Origin: Emticicia agri
GTDB taxonomy: Bacteria > Bacteroidota > Bacteroidia > Cytophagales > Spirosomataceae
Reading direction: 5' to 3'
Assembly (NCBI RefSeq): GCF_004168285.1
Contig: NZ_SEWF01000002.1
Span: 124,001-188,000, forward strand
DNA length: 64,000 nt
The notes beneath the pieces are model-generated. The model was not told where the DNA came from and ran no database searches. It saw only the letters and a list, made by a program, of their open reading frames with translations. How positions within the stretch are numbered: position 1 is the first letter of the stretch; every line of letters starts with the position of its first letter. Shown here piece by piece: positions 7,883-16,075 of the stretch. Both the position numbers and the translations under genes were made by a program.

Positions 7883-9979
7883 TTACTGCAAAACCAAGGA
7901 AATTGTCTTGGGTTGTTCTAATGCTACATCAGCCACTTTGCCTATGCCTGAATATTTTACCTTGTAACCTTTATTTTCCAGTAAGTATATGGCATCACGT
8001 AGGGTCATGCCTTCTACATTAGGTAAATCGGTATTATCACTTACTACACGCCAGGCTATGCTATTACCATTTTTAACAGCTTTTGCCCAACCAGCATTAC
8101 CGGGTGCATTTTGTAGCCCCAGTGTTTCTGCTACAGTTCTGAAATCTTCTGCATAGCCACTTTGCTCATGTGTTTCAATTTTCTGTACATTGCTGTTTTT
8201 GTTTTTAGCCGGATGAATGGCTACATCATAAGCAAAGATTTTATCAGCAATGGTACGGAATACCGGAGCCGCCACATCACGAGCGTAAAGGTTTGTCCCT
8301 TGTGGTTCGTCGATAATGACAGCACAACTGTATTTAGGATTATCGGCAGGAAAGAAACCGATAAAAGCGGTATAATATTGCCCCTGTACATAGCCGTTTT
8401 CCCTTTTCTGAGAGGTACCTGTTTTCCCGGCTACTTTACAGAACCCTGTATTGATATTTTGGGCTGTTCCATTTTCTACGACACCTTTCATCATTTCATG
8501 TACCAGCTTAATGGTGCGGTCTGAGCAAATCTGACCTTCTTCTTTACGGCCTTCAAATTTCTCTATCACTCTGTCGGCCTCCTTTATTTCTTTCACAATA
8601 AAAGGTTGTACCCAGTGTCCGCCATTGGCAATAGCATTATAAAAAGTAAGCATTTGCAGAGGCGTCAGCCGGCTTTCATAGCCTATCGACATCCAGGGGA
8701 CGGTTGTAGAACTGAAAGTAGAACTTTTTCCATTCTTAATGATGGGTTCTGTTTCGCCTTTCAACTGAAAACCAACAGGCTTGTCTAATCTGAAATTGCT
8801 CAGGTAGGACACAAAGTTATCGGCTCTTGAGAAACCAAAATAATTTTTAACCAGGGTATAAATACCTACATTACACGAATGTTCAAATACTTGTCTCACA
8901 GTCTGATTGCCGTGTTTTTCTGAACATTTCATTTCAATATTATTATGCATGATAGAACCGCCGCAATAGGCAGCCGGAGCATCTAACCCTAATTTACTTT
9001 TCTCTAAAATAGCCACCATACTTGCCAGTTTAAAAGTAGAACCCGGGTCGGTACCTCCTTTTACGGCATAGTTGAAGTCTTCGGTATAGTAAGTCTCACC
9101 TTTTTTAGTCCTGCGTGAAAGATTCGTAATCGCTTTAATCTGTCCGGTAGCCACTTCCATGACTATGGCTGAACCATACTTGGCATTGGTACTTATTACC
9201 TGATTTCGTAGAGAACTCTCAACAATATCCTGAAAATTAACATCGATGGTAGTTACTACATCTTGCCCTGCTTCCGGGCGAACTTCCGGCGTATCTTCTA
9301 TGGGTTTCCATGCACCTCCGGCTAACCGTTGAAAAAGCCCTACACCGTCTCTTCCGGCCAGATAATTATTAAAGCTGAATTCGATTCCGAAATCTCCTTT
9401 CGATTGGGTATCACGGTCAAGTTTTCCGATAGAGCGCAAGGCCATATCGTCAAAAGGCATTACCCTACGGTTCAGTTGTTCAAACTTACCACCCCCTTTC
9501 ATTTTGCCTTCACGAAAAAAAGGATAAGTTTTGATTTCTTCCATTTCCTGAAAATCAACCAGGCGGTCGCCAAAAGCCACAAATTTTACTTTTCTACTTT
9601 TTCGGGCATTCAAGATTAATTCTTTGTACTGATTGGGCGTACGGTCCTGAAAGAAGTCTGATAATAAGTTGGCTAATGAGTCTAAATGGTCATTAAAAAA
9701 CTTGGTTTTAGCTCTGGATACATCTAAACCAACACGATAGCGGGGTACCGACGTAGCCAGTAAACTACTGCCATCAGTAGCATAAATATTGCCACGGGTA
9801 GCTTTTATCTGCATAGGTTTGCGTTGTACTTTCGCAACTTTGTTCATCCATTTCTTTTTCTGAAATACCTGTACAACAAATATCTGAGCAGCTATAAGCG
9901 AGCCTATCAGAAATATTAAACCGAAAGTAAGTTTGGCTCGCCATTGAATTTCTTCACGGATAGAGGGCTTCGCTGACAT
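7883..9979 (-). CDS. ftsI: FtsI/PBP3-type penicillin-binding protein with C-terminal PASTA domain
   Basis: 698 aa. A short cytoplasmic tail is followed by one membrane helix (about residues 16-36, LTFGLIFLIGSLIAAQIF). The dimerisation domain begins at the R-GNIYA motif (ATRGNIYATDGS). The transpeptidase has STFK (about residue 313), SCN (about 367) and KTGT (about 519). The last 60 residues, starting near NVEGMTLRDAIYLLENKGY, form a PASTA domain. It makes septal peptidoglycan cross-links during division. It follows ftsL on the same strand with a 24 bp gap. The rest of the dcw cluster is absent. Confidence 0.95.
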   Translation of the reverse strand: MSAKPSIREEIQWRAKLTFGLIFLIGSLIAAQIFVVQVFQKKKWMNKVAKVQRKPMQIKATRGNIYATDGSSLLATSVPRYRVGLDVSRAKTKFFNDHLDSLANLLSDFFQDRTPNQYKELILNARKSRKVKFVAFGDRLVDFQEMEEIKTYPFFREGKMKGGGKFEQLNRRVMPFDDMALRSIGKLDRDTQSKGDFGIEFSFNNYLAGRDGVGLFQRLAGGAWKPIEDTPEVRPEAGQDVVTTIDVNFQDIVESSLRNQVISTNAKYGSAIVMEVATGQIKAITNLSRRTKKGETYYTEDFNYAVKGGTDPGSTFKLASMVAILEKSKLGLDAPAAYCGGSIMHNNIEMKCSEKHGNQTVRQVFEHSCNVGIYTLVKNYFGFSRADNFVSYLSNFRLDKPVGFQLKGETEPIIKNGKSSTFSSTTVPWMSIGYESRLTPLQMLTFYNAIANGGHWVQPFIVKEIKEADRVIEKFEGRKEEGQICSDRTIKLVHEMMKGVVENGTAQNINTGFCKVAGKTGTSQKRENGYVQGQYYTAFIGFFPADNPKYSCAVIIDEPQGTNLYARDVAAPVFRTIADKIFAYDVAIHPAKNKNSNVQKIETHEQSGYAEDFRTVAETLGLQNAPGNAGWAKAVKNGNSIAWRVVSDNTDLPNVEGMTLRDAIYLLENKGYKVKYSGIGKVADVALEQPKTISLVLQ

Positions 9980-10003
9980 GATTTTTTTGTTAGTTGGATT
10001 TAA

Positions 10004-10384
10004 TTACTCTTTTACCACTATTTTGTTAGGGGGTGTAATGTTTTCTTCCAGCCCTTTATCTGTTAGCTTTTTAGCAATTTCAGATTGTTTGCTGGCAAAC
10101 ATATAGCGTGATTTCTGCGAAATATACTCAGCACGTTTTTCTTCCATATCATTACGGGTTTTCTCAATTTTTTTGATAAAACCTTCGTAACTGTGTTGAA
10201 CATAAATGTAGAAAATACAAAGAACACCTAACCAGACAATGCGTTTGAGTGTTTCGGTAGGAAGAGAATCCCCTAAATTGAATCGGTTACTAAGCCATGT
10301 GTTGATGCGTTCGAAAAGCCCGGCTTTGCGTGGAGCCTTGGGCACAGCAGGTGCAGAACGGTGGCGAAAGGTATTGGTTGCCAT
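10004..10384 (-). CDS. ftsL: FtsL-like cell-division protein
   Basis: 126 aa bitopic protein: a basic Pro/Ala-rich cytoplasmic N-terminus (about 47 residues), one membrane helix (RIVWLGVLCIFYIYVQ, about 48-64), then a heptad-like periplasmic coiled-coil (IEKTRNDMEEKRAEYISQKS). Size, topology and position immediately upstream of ftsI fit FtsL, which is too divergent to recognise by sequence alone. Its usual upstream neighbours mraZ and rsmH are not here. Confidence 0.75.
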   Translation of the reverse strand: MATNTFRHRSAPAVPKAPRKAGLFERINTWLSNRFNLGDSLPTETLKRIVWLGVLCIFYIYVQHSYEGFIKKIEKTRNDMEEKRAEYISQKSRYMFASKQSEIAKKLTDKGLEENITPPNKIVVKE

Positions 10385-10511
10385 TCCGATAGATGATTTA
10401 TAGTTATTATTAAAGCACGATTGTCAAACAAATGTATGAATTATCTCCTGATTCTGTCAAAAGTTGTGCAATTTTTTTGTAAATTTTAATACTAACCCAA
10501 TCATCTACAAC

Positions 10512-10546
10512 AAAAAAATCGCCCTTACTGAAAGAACGATTTTTTC
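10512..10546 (-). terminator. Hairpin terminator downstream of the phyH gene
   Basis: AAAAAAATCG and CGATTTTTTC enclose an inner CTT/AAG helix. Read on the minus strand the structure ends in GCGATTTTTTTG, a good U-tract. It lies about 80 bp past the PhyH stop and separates that transcription unit from ftsL. Confidence 0.65.
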
Positions 10547-10627
10547 AAGGTATTGTTTTAATATTTACAAATTTATAACTTATTCATTCATAAGCGTTTC
10601 ACTTGTATTTCTACACGTTCTTTTCTA

Positions 10628-11434
10628 TCAGGAAAAGACCGTTTCTAACTGCTGTTTCTTTGGGAAATCGGGTGTTACCAGATCTGCCTCCGGTTTATAA
10701 ATATAGGGCATCGGGAAACCCCTTTCCTGAAAGGTTGGTTCTGCCATATTGTTATAACGCAACTGGATAGACCAACGGATATTATTCGTAACATTATTCC
10801 CTGAACGATGTACCAAAAACGCCGAAAAAACCAGTAAATCCCCCACTTCAAACTCGGTCTGGATATAGGCATCTTCTGGTAAATCTTCCTGAATACTGCC
10901 TAAATAACCCGATGTATCCGCTTTCAGTAAGCCATCTTTGTGGCTGCCAGGTAAAATCTGTAATGAACCTAATGCTTCACCACAATCTACCATCGGAAAC
11001 CACATAACAATACTATCTAATGAACCCTGACCTGTGCGCCAGTCCTGATGTGCCCCTAATTTCCAATGGCTACCACCTTTTGACAAGTAGCGACTATTGA
11101 ACTGCATGGCAGGACGTACCCCAATCATGGGAAAATCGTAACCCAGCGATTTTAGTAAGTTAATCAATTTAGATTCTGTACCTAAACGGTGCAGAGATAT
11201 TAAATGCTGTGCTTGTTTACCAGTATTAACAAAAGTATTGAAATCGGCTTCGAACAAATCAAACATGGCTTGCTCAAACTCATCTTTATTATCAATATCT
11301 ACACTTTTGCCCAATACCCGTTGAATCTGCAAGGCAAAAAGTTTACGGGCTTCGGTATATATCTGATTGATTTCTTCTTTGCTAAAGAAATTTTTCAGAA
11401 TAATATAGCCGTCTTTGTTAAATTGTTCTTTCAT
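10628..11434 (-). CDS. Phytanoyl-CoA dioxygenase (PhyH) family Fe(II)/2-oxoglutarate oxygenase
   Basis: 268 aa. The iron-binding 2-His-1-carboxylate triad is visible: H129-x-D131 in GAHQDWRTG and the distal H209 in FLVHRSGNN, followed by R220 for 2-oxoglutarate binding. GSLQILPGSHKDGLL is the typical jelly-roll segment. Members hydroxylate lipids, small metabolites or sugar-linked substrates. It is the last gene of a minus-strand run with a methyltransferase and a propeller glycosidase, which suggests a role in modifying a surface glycan or secondary metabolite. The substrate is not predictable. Confidence 0.88.
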   Translation of the reverse strand: MKEQFNKDGYIILKNFFSKEEINQIYTEARKLFALQIQRVLGKSVDIDNKDEFEQAMFDLFEADFNTFVNTGKQAQHLISLHRLGTESKLINLLKSLGYDFPMIGVRPAMQFNSRYLSKGGSHWKLGAHQDWRTGQGSLDSIVMWFPMVDCGEALGSLQILPGSHKDGLLKADTSGYLGSIQEDLPEDAYIQTEFEVGDLLVFSAFLVHRSGNNVTNNIRWSIQLRYNNMAEPTFQERGFPMPYIYKPEADLVTPDFPKKQQLETVFS

Positions 11435-11530
11435 TGTTACTATAGCTTATAATCCATTCAAAAAATTAAATAATAGGTCAAAATAAACTGCTGTAGTAAG
11501 CCTATAAAATGATTTTTATCAGTATAGCTT

Positions 11531-12865
11531 TTATTTCTCTAAAATAGCATAGCCAAAGCCTGCTCTACCAAACCCATTACCATTGTATAACAGATATTTT
11601 TTATTATTATGTTCATAACAATAAGCATAATCTATCATTTCATAATCAAAATCATTCGGATTCTCTGATTTATGAATTCCTACCAGATTATCTTTACGTT
11701 CCCATTGGAAACCATCTTTCGATTCGGCATAACCTAAACGATAACTTTGGTTGCGGTCGGTGCGGTAATCTCTGGTATGTCGATAAGAATAATACATCTT
11801 GAAGATGCCATCTTCAAAAAACACACTTGGGCGACCTACTGCGTGTAAAAAATCATCAAATGGCAGAGCTATATCGCCTGTAGGTTCCCACTTAATACCA
11901 TCTTCAGATACTGCTACACGGCAATCGTAATAGGGTTCAGGGTATCCATGTATGTACTCGCATTTTTGTCCTGAAATATACCACATCATCCAACGACCAT
12001 TTACGTACATAACCGATGGCTGCGCTGCCCAGATAGGATTGTGGATTGATCTATCCATAATAGGCCCACGGAACATTTTCTTGAAGGTAATTCCCCCATC
12101 AGTACTGATAGATAACCCCATAGACAGACGGTAAGAGTTGTGGGTGCGATTCCAGCCTGTATAATACAACCAGATGTCTCCGTTTGATTGCGGTACAAAC
12201 CAGGATGGCATTGCTCCTGTTTCGTCGTACTCGCCCGGCCCGCCTAAATCTAATACGAAAGTATCGTGGATATAAAGGATTTTAGTCGGGTCGTCATAGT
12301 CCACATCAATAAATGTCGGACGTGATTGTCCCTGGTCGTCTCTTGATGAAAAATATACTCTCAAAAAATCTTTATGTTTGTAAGCATAAGGCACTTGTGC
12401 ATGCGAACGACTATGTGCCAAAGTACCATCTGGTTTGTAGATTACCCCTTTTTTTTGCCAAATGGGAGCCACACCCCCAGCCCCTAAAGGGGGGCTTTTA
12501 TCTTCGTTTATCATTCTTTTGATAATATTTAATATCTCTTCGGTGGAACGGCTTAAAACTTCATTTGTAATTCTCAACACTGTAATTCCAACCGATTTAT
12601 AAAATTCGTCTTTTTCTTTATCTATTAATTTTTGCTCTTCAGTGTTATGAACACTACCATCAATTTCAATTACTAATTTAAGAGAGTGACAGTAAAAATC
12701 TGCTATATAATTGTCAATCGGGTGCTGTCTTTTGAATCTAACACCTAACTGACTATTAGAAAGAAAATGCCACAAATGCTCCTCCATCGGTGTAGGGTTC
12801 GCTCTCAATTTAGCAGCCTTTTCAAAAATAATATTCCCAGCCCCATAAAACATATTCTCCTTCAT
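11531..12865 (-). CDS. In-frame fusion: DUF559 nuclease-like domain + GH43/GH32-like beta-propeller glycosidase
   Basis: 444 aa. Residues 1-120 are a complete DUF559 domain: NPTPMEEHLWHFL, RFKRQHPIDNYIADFYC, LKLVIEIDGSVHN and ITVLRITNEVL, with PD-(D/E)xK-type acidic residues D56, E67 and D69. Residues 124-131 (SPPLGAGG) are encoded by an inverted-repeat arm. Residues 134-444 form a five-bladed propeller glycosidase-like domain beginning IWQKKGVIYKPDG, with FSSRD, SIHNPIWAAQPSVMY and VGRPSVF. Homologues of the propeller normally start at about that point. A GTG at residue 132 (12472) could still start it independently. The DUF559 part appears to have arrived as a cassette between the methyltransferase and glycosidase genes. 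Confidence 0.85.
   Translation of the reverse strand: MKENMFYGAGNIIFEKAAKLRANPTPMEEHLWHFLSNSQLGVRFKRQHPIDNYIADFYCHSLKLVIEIDGSVHNTEEQKLIDKEKDEFYKSVGITVLRITNEVLSRSTEEILNIIKRMINEDKSPPLGAGGVAPIWQKKGVIYKPDGTLAHSRSHAQVPYAYKHKDFLRVYFSSRDDQGQSRPTFIDVDYDDPTKILYIHDTFVLDLGGPGEYDETGAMPSWFVPQSNGDIWLYYTGWNRTHNSYRLSMGLSISTDGGITFKKMFRGPIMDRSIHNPIWAAQPSVMYVNGRWMMWYISGQKCEYIHGYPEPYYDCRVAVSEDGIKWEPTGDIALPFDDFLHAVGRPSVFFEDGIFKMYYSYRHTRDYRTDRNQSYRLGYAESKDGFQWERKDNLVGIHKSENPNDFDYEMIDYAYCYEHNNKKYLLYNGNGFGRAGFGYAILEK
12471..12496. repeat. Left inverted-repeat arm of the DUF559 cassette
   Basis: A C-tract, then CCCCTAAAGGGGGG. It is translated in the minus-strand fusion as SPPLGAGG, so it acts as the linker between the two domains. 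Confidence 0.7.
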
Positions 12866-12886
12866 AGCCTGAATGTATTTTGTGTT

Positions 12887-12913
12887 AGCTCCCCTTTAGG
12901 GGCGGGGGGGCGG
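12887..12913. repeat. Right inverted-repeat arm of the DUF559 cassette
   Basis: AGCTCCCCTTTAGGGGCG followed by a G-tract. It abuts the methyltransferase stop codon and lies 22 bp upstream of the DUF559 start, so it could also supply the 5' leader of the fusion mRNA. Confidence 0.7.
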
Positions 12914-13801
12914 TTATTTGTTCGCCTTACGGTTGCGTTCAGCTCTGATTCTCCAGTTATCCTTAAAATCTTTCCCCGGAATTTGAAGATTTACATTAAC
13001 TGTCGGAGCTTTTTTGGTTTTCTTAAATTCTAATACATAATAGCCATTACCAAAAATCCATTGCAATTTTACGTCTTTCACATTCTTTGGTAAATCTTGT
13101 AGAGGGACCTGGTCGGCAAACATGGGGTTGGCATCCATCAATATCTGATAGGTTTTCTGGTCTCTTAGCCATGCACCTACGCTTTCGTCGCCCACAACTA
13201 CTCTGCCACCCACTTTTACCACACGGTTGAATTCTTCGAATGCTTTGGCTCTTTCTGAAAACGTATTAATGCCCCCAAAATGAAAAACAGCATCAAAATA
13301 ATTGTCTTCAAATGGCAGGTAAGCACCATTCCCAATGAAATAATCTATCGTTACGTCTTTCTTATCGGCAAATTTCTCTTTCGCATGACCCAACATGGCA
13401 GGAGATAAATCAGATAAAACGGCATGACCGCCCGGTGTGATTTTATCAATAATATATGCTGAATCTTTTCCTGTACCAGCCCCAACTTCTAATACCTTCA
13501 TACCCGGTTTTAGCTTCAACATACCAATCATGGTTTTGCGTGTGGCTGCTTCGTTGGCATGTAAAGATTGGAATACCCATGATACGCCACGGTCATAACG
13601 CAAGTGGGCATCGTTATAAGCTACTTGCTCTTTGCGGTCTTGCTCGAAAAGTTCTTTTGGATAAACTAAATCTACAATGTTGTGTATATCATACGAGAGG
13701 GGTTCTTCCTGAGAGGTATTATGAAGTGTTTTGCCGTCGGCCGAAAGAACCAATTTAGTTCTGGTTTTAGGGCAAATCAATTGGTCAAAAAATTGAGTCA
13801 T
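12914..13801 (-). CDS. Class I SAM-dependent methyltransferase with Trm112-like N-terminus
   Basis: 295 aa. An N-terminal Trm112-like segment (FFDQLICPKTRTKLVL, LSYDIHNIVDLVYP) precedes a Rossmann methyltransferase. SAM motif I is VLEVGAGTGKDS (about residues 103-114), the acidic residue ends the next strand in AVLSDLS, and motif IV/post-I is FDAVFHFGGIN. It resembles UbiE/Methyltransf_11 enzymes acting on small molecules. The stop codon touches the DUF559 cassette. It is the first gene of the run leading to the glycosidase and PhyH, and is isolated from higBA upstream by a hairpin terminator. Confidence 0.85.
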   Translation of the reverse strand: MTQFFDQLICPKTRTKLVLSADGKTLHNTSQEEPLSYDIHNIVDLVYPKELFEQDRKEQVAYNDAHLRYDRGVSWVFQSLHANEAATRKTMIGMLKLKPGMKVLEVGAGTGKDSAYIIDKITPGGHAVLSDLSPAMLGHAKEKFADKKDVTIDYFIGNGAYLPFEDNYFDAVFHFGGINTFSERAKAFEEFNRVVKVGGRVVVGDESVGAWLRDQKTYQILMDANPMFADQVPLQDLPKNVKDVKLQWIFGNGYYVLEFKKTKKAPTVNVNLQIPGKDFKDNWRIRAERNRKANK

Positions 13802-13852
13802 TATTTGGTCTATATCTATGTTAAAGCGTCAAAGTTCAAGATTTTTGCTGAA

Positions 13853-13903
13853 AAAACCATAGGAAAAAGGCAGATTCTATGGATTAGTTTATCCTATGGT
13901 TTT
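13853..13903 (-). terminator. Terminator after higA
   Basis: 12-bp arms AAAACCATAGGA and TCCTATGGTTTT. Read on the minus strand the structure ends in GGTTTTTTC. It sits 22 bp past the higA stop and should end the higBA transcript before the methyltransferase gene. Confidence 0.75.
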
Positions 13904-13925
13904 GGTGAAAAAGTGTAAATAGATT

Positions 13926-14288
13926 TTATAATGCTAAAAGACTATCAGCAGAAATCCCCAAATTATGATATAGATTTTTAATCATCCTAAGAGTGAGAGG
14001 CCTCTTTTTATTTAAAACTTCCGATACTCTCTCTTTGCTTCCAAAGTATTTTACTAAATCTTTTTGATTCAATCCTTCTTCTTCCATTTTATATTTTATA
14101 GCTTCTATTGGGTCAAGTGGAGTGATCGAATACTGTTTTTTCTCATAATCCTCTACCAGAATAGATAGAACCTCCAATAGATCAGCCTCTTTACTATTTT
14201 CAGGACAATCCCAAAGTTGCCTGATATTATTCATTGCAGTAGTATATTCTTCTGCCGTTTTGATTGGGGTAATAGTTATATTTTCCAT
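13926..14288 (-). CDS. higA: HigA-type antitoxin, XRE-family DNA-binding protein
   Basis: 120 aa. The C-terminal half holds a helix-turn-helix: LDPIEAIKYKMEEEGLNQ, KDLVKYFGSKERVSEVLNKK and TLRMIKNLYHNLGI. This is the usual architecture of HigA-like antitoxins partnered by a RelE-fold toxin. The toxin gene is directly upstream with a 10 bp gap, which is the toxin-first order of higBA. The N-terminal half (ITPIKTAEEYTTAMNNI) probably contacts the toxin. HigA-type antitoxins normally repress their own promoter; a fitting palindrome lies upstream of higB. Confidence 0.9.
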   Translation of the reverse strand: MENITITPIKTAEEYTTAMNNIRQLWDCPENSKEADLLEVLSILVEDYEKKQYSITPLDPIEAIKYKMEEEGLNQKDLVKYFGSKERVSEVLNKKRPLTLRMIKNLYHNLGISADSLLAL

Positions 14289-14298
14289 AACATAATAA

Positions 14299-14598
14299 TT
14301 AAAATTCTATGGTTCTAGCATCAATTTTATCATATTCGGCATGAGTGCCAATAAACTTTATCCAACATATTTGTTTATCGTACCGAAATGCTACAATCAT
14401 TCTGTATTTATTTCGTGAGATATTAAATACTATACGAGTATTACCAACAAAATCAGCATCTTTATACTCGATAATAACTTCTTGCGGTGTTTTATAATTG
14501 CCTTTAGACATTTTCTTTATCCACTCCTGAATACTCGCTTGCGAATCAGGATATTTGTCGATAAACTCTTTTAATGTTTTAATTGCAATAATTCTCAT
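14299..14598 (-). CDS. higB: HigB-type mRNA interferase toxin (RelE superfamily)
   Basis: 99 aa, full length for the family. It shows the HigB pattern: early DKYPDSQASIQEWIKK, DADFVGNTRIVFNISRNKYR, then MIVAFRYDKQICWIKFIGTHAEYDKID near the C-terminus. The final FIGTHAEYDKI segment with its His is conserved in ribosome-dependent HigB nucleases. It is the first gene of a two-gene operon with higA. Confidence 0.92.
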   Translation of the reverse strand: MRIIAIKTLKEFIDKYPDSQASIQEWIKKMSKGNYKTPQEVIIEYKDADFVGNTRIVFNISRNKYRMIVAFRYDKQICWIKFIGTHAEYDKIDARTIEF

Positions 14599-14616
14599 AA
14601 TAGTATATTAACGTAA

Positions 14617-14653
14617 CAAAAATACAAAAAGTTACCATTTGGGTAACTTTTTG
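14617..14653 (-). promoter_or_regulatory. higBA promoter -7 element with overlapping operator palindrome
   Basis: A perfect Bacteroidota -7 element TATTTTTG (14617-14624, minus strand) lies 19 bp before the higB start. Directly upstream is a perfect 12-bp inverted repeat, CAAAAAGTTACC and GGTAACTTTTTG around a 5-nt centre (14625-14653), where the -33 spacer should be. Position and symmetry suit a HigA operator. Because a T-tract follows it, the same hairpin could also terminate the acyltransferase transcript. Confidence 0.6.
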
Positions 14654-14695
14654 TGCGATTTATTTACTAGGAATCTTTTAAAATCCTTTTAGAAC

Positions 14696-15361
14696 TTACA
14701 AATTAATATCCTTACTCGAAACCTCAGATTTTACGGCCGGATTACCTTTCCAGATACTCCAAGGCTCGGTTTTGGCCTTGGTTAGGTTGGCTCCCATAGC
14801 TATTAGTGTGCCTTCGCCTAAGGTACAACCATCACGGATGGTGGCATTCACACCAAAGAATGAGTATTCACCTACCACACAACGACCTGATAATACTACA
14901 TGAGAAGTAAAATAGACATGGTCTTTTATTTCGCCGTGGTGACCGATGTGATTACCACTCCACAATACTACATTATTGCCGATTTTTACAAATGGCTGAA
15001 TAGTATTGTCTTCTAATATGAAACAGTTTTCACCAATCTGTTCGGTTAAAACAGTTGCCTTGGAACTTATATAAGAGATACACTCGTAACCCATCTCTTT
15101 AATTTCGCCATATACTTTTGCCCGAATCTGGTTCATTTTGCGTTCGCTCAATGGGGCAAAGAATTTATATTCTGCAGGAGGGAAAAGTTCGGGAACATCT
15201 TCAAAGGCTACCAATTGTATGCCACAGAAAGAAGTTTCGCCTTCTTTGATATAGGCTTTGTTTTTAGTGAATGCTACAATTTCATGCTCCGAGTCATGTG
15301 TGAGGTAATAATGGGCTAATTCTGCCACTAATTCAGTACCGAAAACTACTACTTTTGCCAT
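14696..15361 (-). CDS. Left-handed beta-helix acyltransferase (PglD/NeuD-like)
   Basis: 221 aa. The N-terminal 85 residues resemble the PglD/NeuD nucleotide-sugar-binding domain (AKVVVFGTELVAELAHYYL). Hexapeptide repeats follow: IGENCFILEDNTIQPFVKIGNN, LWSGNHIGHHGEIKDHV and CVVGEYSFFGVNATIRDGCTLGEGTLI. The His pair in GNHIGHHGEI is the usual catalytic site for O- or N-acetyl transfer. It follows a WbqC gene by 12 bp, so a role in making or modifying a surface-polysaccharide sugar is likely. Confidence 0.85.
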   Translation of the reverse strand: MAKVVVFGTELVAELAHYYLTHDSEHEIVAFTKNKAYIKEGETSFCGIQLVAFEDVPELFPPAEYKFFAPLSERKMNQIRAKVYGEIKEMGYECISYISSKATVLTEQIGENCFILEDNTIQPFVKIGNNVVLWSGNHIGHHGEIKDHVYFTSHVVLSGRCVVGEYSFFGVNATIRDGCTLGEGTLIAMGANLTKAKTEPWSIWKGNPAVKSEVSSKDINL

Positions 15362-15373
15362 TGGGATTTTTGT

Positions 15374-16072
15374 TTAAACCAACTCAAATTCTTTTAAATA
15401 CGCATGAATCGCCTCAACCGGACAAAACATTAACAGGTCAATCATCGAAAGCCAGGGTACAAATTCATGGCTGAACTGCTTATACTGAATGGGCTTCGAT
15501 TTGATAAAATTAAGTAAGATTTTATTATCGGCAAAAAGTTGTTTATCATAAATAGCCATTCCGCCGATAGGATTGATGTAATGGTCAGTTTTTTCCTGCA
15601 AGCAAATATCTAAAATACGTTCCTGTGCTTTCAGATGTTGGTTATTATAGACAACCGAACTATCCACAATTTCTGTATAAATACCTACATATTGGCAGGT
15701 TGCTTTCAGGCTTGTGGTACAAAGCTCGGCTATATTTGCAGGATTAGACTGAAAAACCTGTTTAAGAATGGCTAAAGTTTCCTGATAAAAAGGTGCTTTT
15801 TTATAAGACTGTTCTATTGTCTTAAAAAACTTTTTGCTCCATGCTTCCAGATTATCTACTTCAATCTCTCTGATTAACCTATTCTGACTGGCGCTAATCA
15901 ACGGGAGTGTAAACATAGATGCCTTTCCGTTAATCAGAATATTATTCCTGTTTATCCAGCCTTTGTTGATATAAGCTACATCGTCATACACTATAAATTT
16001 ATCAACGGCACTGATTAATTGGAAATAACCAATGTAGGGAAAAATGTATGGCTGCATGATTCCGATAGTCAT
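15374..16072 (-). CDS. WbqC-like family protein
   Basis: 232 aa. The N-terminus IGIMQPYIFPYIGYFQLI and the following VDKFIVYDDVAYINKGWINRN region are hallmarks of the WbqC family, found in O-antigen and other surface-polysaccharide clusters. A role in attaching amino-acid groups or in sugar modification has been proposed, and the chemistry is not settled. It lies 3 bp after the GT-C-like membrane protein and 12 bp before the acyltransferase, so the three genes form a tight operon. Confidence 0.92.
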   Translation of the reverse strand: MTIGIMQPYIFPYIGYFQLISAVDKFIVYDDVAYINKGWINRNNILINGKASMFTLPLISASQNRLIREIEVDNLEAWSKKFFKTIEQSYKKAPFYQETLAILKQVFQSNPANIAELCTTSLKATCQYVGIYTEIVDSSVVYNNQHLKAQERILDICLQEKTDHYINPIGGMAIYDKQLFADNKILLNFIKSKPIQYKQFSHEFVPWLSMIDLLMFCPVEAIHAYLKEFELV

Positions 16073-16075
16073 AAC

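Larger units (their letters stand above)
12471..12913. mobile_element. DUF559 cassette bounded by inverted palindromic repeats
   Basis: The left end (12471-12496) contains AGCCCCTAAAGGGGGGCT and the right end (12887-12913) contains AGCTCCCCTTTAGGGGCG. The reverse complement of the left arm aligns with the right arm over about 25 bp with three or four differences. Each arm is itself a CCCCT-AA-AGGGG palindrome followed by a G/C-homopolymer tract. The only gene inside is the DUF559 domain. The cassette fills the whole space between the methyltransferase stop (12914) and the first glycosidase codons. No transposase is present and no target-site duplication is obvious. Confidence 0.65.

Noticed and set aside
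12767-13033. Plus-strand frame of 88 aa containing SSPLGAGG
   Set aside because: It is a shadow of the DUF559 and methyltransferase genes. SSPLGAGG is just the translated repeat arm.
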